From Panorpa germanica (taxonomy: Eukaryota > Arthropoda > Insecta > Mecoptera > Panorpidae), in contig OY783207.1 in assembly GCA_963678705.1 (NCBI GenBank), positions 20,000,001-20,064,000 on the forward strand: a stretch of 64,000 bases of DNA, in the 5' to 3' direction. Positions 62,860 through 64,000 of this stretch are shown here, one piece after another. Each line of letters opens with the position of its first letter. Within the stretch, counting starts at the first letter, position 1. The translations under genes were made by a program, and so were the position numbers. The notes beneath the pieces are model-generated. The model was not told where the DNA came from. It searched no databases and saw nothing but the letters and a program-made list of their open reading frames with translations.

Positions 62860-63420
62860 TAAAAAAAAGGAAGAAGGAAGGAAAAAGTTTAAGGAGGAAT
62901 TGGAACGGAGATACGATGAAAAAGGAACAACGGAGGAGATAGAGGAAATTGAAGAGAGGATGAAGGCAGCAAGCCAAGGTAAAAGGTAGCGAGTGACTGG
63001 AAGAACTGAAGAAAACAAGAGGCGGGACAAAGAATGTAAAGAAAGGAAAAAGGAGTTAAAAAGAGAACTAAAGAGATGGAAGATAATATAGTCAAGTAAA
63101 GAAGACTTCAAGAGCAAGCAAAGAGGATATAATGATAAAATGAAAGAGAAAAAAGGAGTTCAAAACAAAGATAAAAAACGAAATAAAATAGATAAAAACG
63201 GAAAGGCGGGCATGGGATTACATAAATAGGGAGAATTGCCAAAGAAAAGAGCCAAGTAAGGAAATAAAAATGGAAGAGTGGGCTAAACACTTTATGGGAG
63301 TGCTAGAAGGAAAGAAAAGAAACGAGAGTACAAAGAAGGGGAACAAATAGAAAGAGAAAAAAAATGAAATAGAACTAAATGAACTAAGAACACAAATACA
63401 AAAAAGAATTTAAAAGGTTT
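62860..63420 (+). pseudogene. R1/LOA-like LINE ORF2 fragment
   Basis: In shifting frames the plus strand reads RYDEKGTTEEIEEIEERM, then RRAWDYINRENCQRKEP and SKEIKMEEWAKHFMGVLEG. This is the segment between endonuclease and reverse transcriptase in insect LINEs (xxWxxINxExxxRKxxSxxIxMxEWxxYFxxLLxG). Stops and frameshifts make it non-functional. Confidence 0.7.
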
Positions 63421-63755
63421 AGATAGTAGTACCTAAAATTAAGATTAAAGTTATGTGTAAGCCGGATTAGTAATTACATTTAAGGAAAAATGGATTATCA
63501 ATATGATATATAAACAACGATTTCTGGGATCATTCCTCTTTAGTTGTCCATAAACTACGTAGCTCCATTTTGTGCTCTATATACCCACCCCTCGCATCAC
63601 AGTACACCGTAGCTTTTACCATAACTGCTGAACCCACTACTGAGTGTTTTTTTAAATTTGATTTCTATAGATTATTACGTTCTGTCCTGTTTAGAGGACA
63701 TTCAGTGATAGATATGTACAAGTAATAAAGCGTCTCGCGGGGTGTGCCTATCGAC
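63421..63755. other. Short gap between two LINE fragments
   Basis: There is no gene here. The right part may be the 3' UTR of the minus-strand Jockey-like fragment. Confidence 0.35.
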
Positions 63756-64000
63756 TCATCCCTTAATTTCAATGGATCCTAGATTCTGATATTTGATTAA
63801 TAGGTCATGCGGTACTTTCTTTTTTAGTCAGCGTACTACCAAATTATTGGGCATTAGACAGCTGGCCAAATTGTTTGGATGTTCAAGTATTCTCTCTTTG
63901 TATGCTTTAATTCTAAGCACTATTTCTTCATTAACTGTGGGTATATCCAAATTCCGATGTATTATGTTATTAGATACAAACCATGGCGTATTCGTAACAA
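63756..64000 (-). pseudogene. Jockey-like LINE reverse transcriptase C-terminus, cut by the window edge
   Basis: The minus strand reads TPWFVSNNIIHRNLDIPTVN, then HPNNLASCLMPNN and RRLKKKVPHDLL, with a stop at 63756-63758. This is the conserved end of Jockey-clade ORF2 (PWYVxNxxIHxDLxIPTVxEEI ... HPNxL ... RRLKRxxPxDL). The frame is open to the window end, so this part at least is not obviously broken. Confidence 0.8.

Noticed and set aside
62845..63290. Minus-strand Phe/Leu/Ser-rich ORFs
   Set aside because: They are complements of the purine-rich LINE fragment on the plus strand, not membrane proteins.

Overview
The window is eukaryotic nuclear DNA, about 70% A+T, with short GT-AG introns and conserved metazoan genes, and it looks like an insect. 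Three things point to Hymenoptera without proving it: a multi-exon DUF4806 gene, degraded LINE fragments of a type common in ants and wasps, and mariner remnants. The species cannot be named from the sequence. Exon structures below were assembled by hand from reading frame, GT/AG sites and phase.

Layout. A KCTD3/SHKBP1-like BTB plus WD40 gene (939-10297, minus, 13 exons, 745 aa) is divergent from a FAM50/XAP5 gene (11059-13552, plus, 6 exons, 352 aa). A ZFYVE19/ANCHR abscission-checkpoint gene follows in the same direction (13954-15412, plus, 5 exons, 328 aa). Next are a GPI-anchored-looking Ly6/uPAR protein (15733-17033, minus, 2 exons, 148 aa) and a DUF4806 gene (18467-22136, plus, 9 exons, 421 aa). 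Then come a membrane-anchored short-chain dehydrogenase of the 17beta-HSD/RDH/BDH group (23332-28170, minus, 4 exons, 376 aa), a 1762-residue single-exon protein I do not recognise (31716-37004, minus), and ZFPL1, a Golgi zinc-finger protein (38339-40385, minus, 6 exons, 293 aa). Last is an N-terminal coding exon of a PH-domain protein, most like Tec/Btk29A kinases (43102-43257, plus). Its remaining exons were not found and probably lie to the right.

The last 20 kb (43.3-64 kb) holds no gene I can defend. It contains decayed mobile elements: mariner, a DUF4817/DDE-type transposon, Jockey-like and R1/LOA-like LINEs, MITEs and a long hairpin. It also has one CpG-rich stretch that could be an alternative first exon.

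The genes are ordinary, independently transcribed housekeeping or signalling genes, not an operon or a shared pathway. The less ordinary content is in the repeats and the orphan genes. One MITE family (terminal inverted repeat AATGGGCTTGTGTCCT) has four near-complete copies and one rearranged fold-back copy. A hAT-like MITE occurs twice, each with an 8-bp target duplication. The DUF4806 gene carries a tandem duplication of an intron plus exon in which the spare exon is frame-shifted. I found no convincing new system; the 1762-aa intronless gene is the best candidate for undescribed biology.
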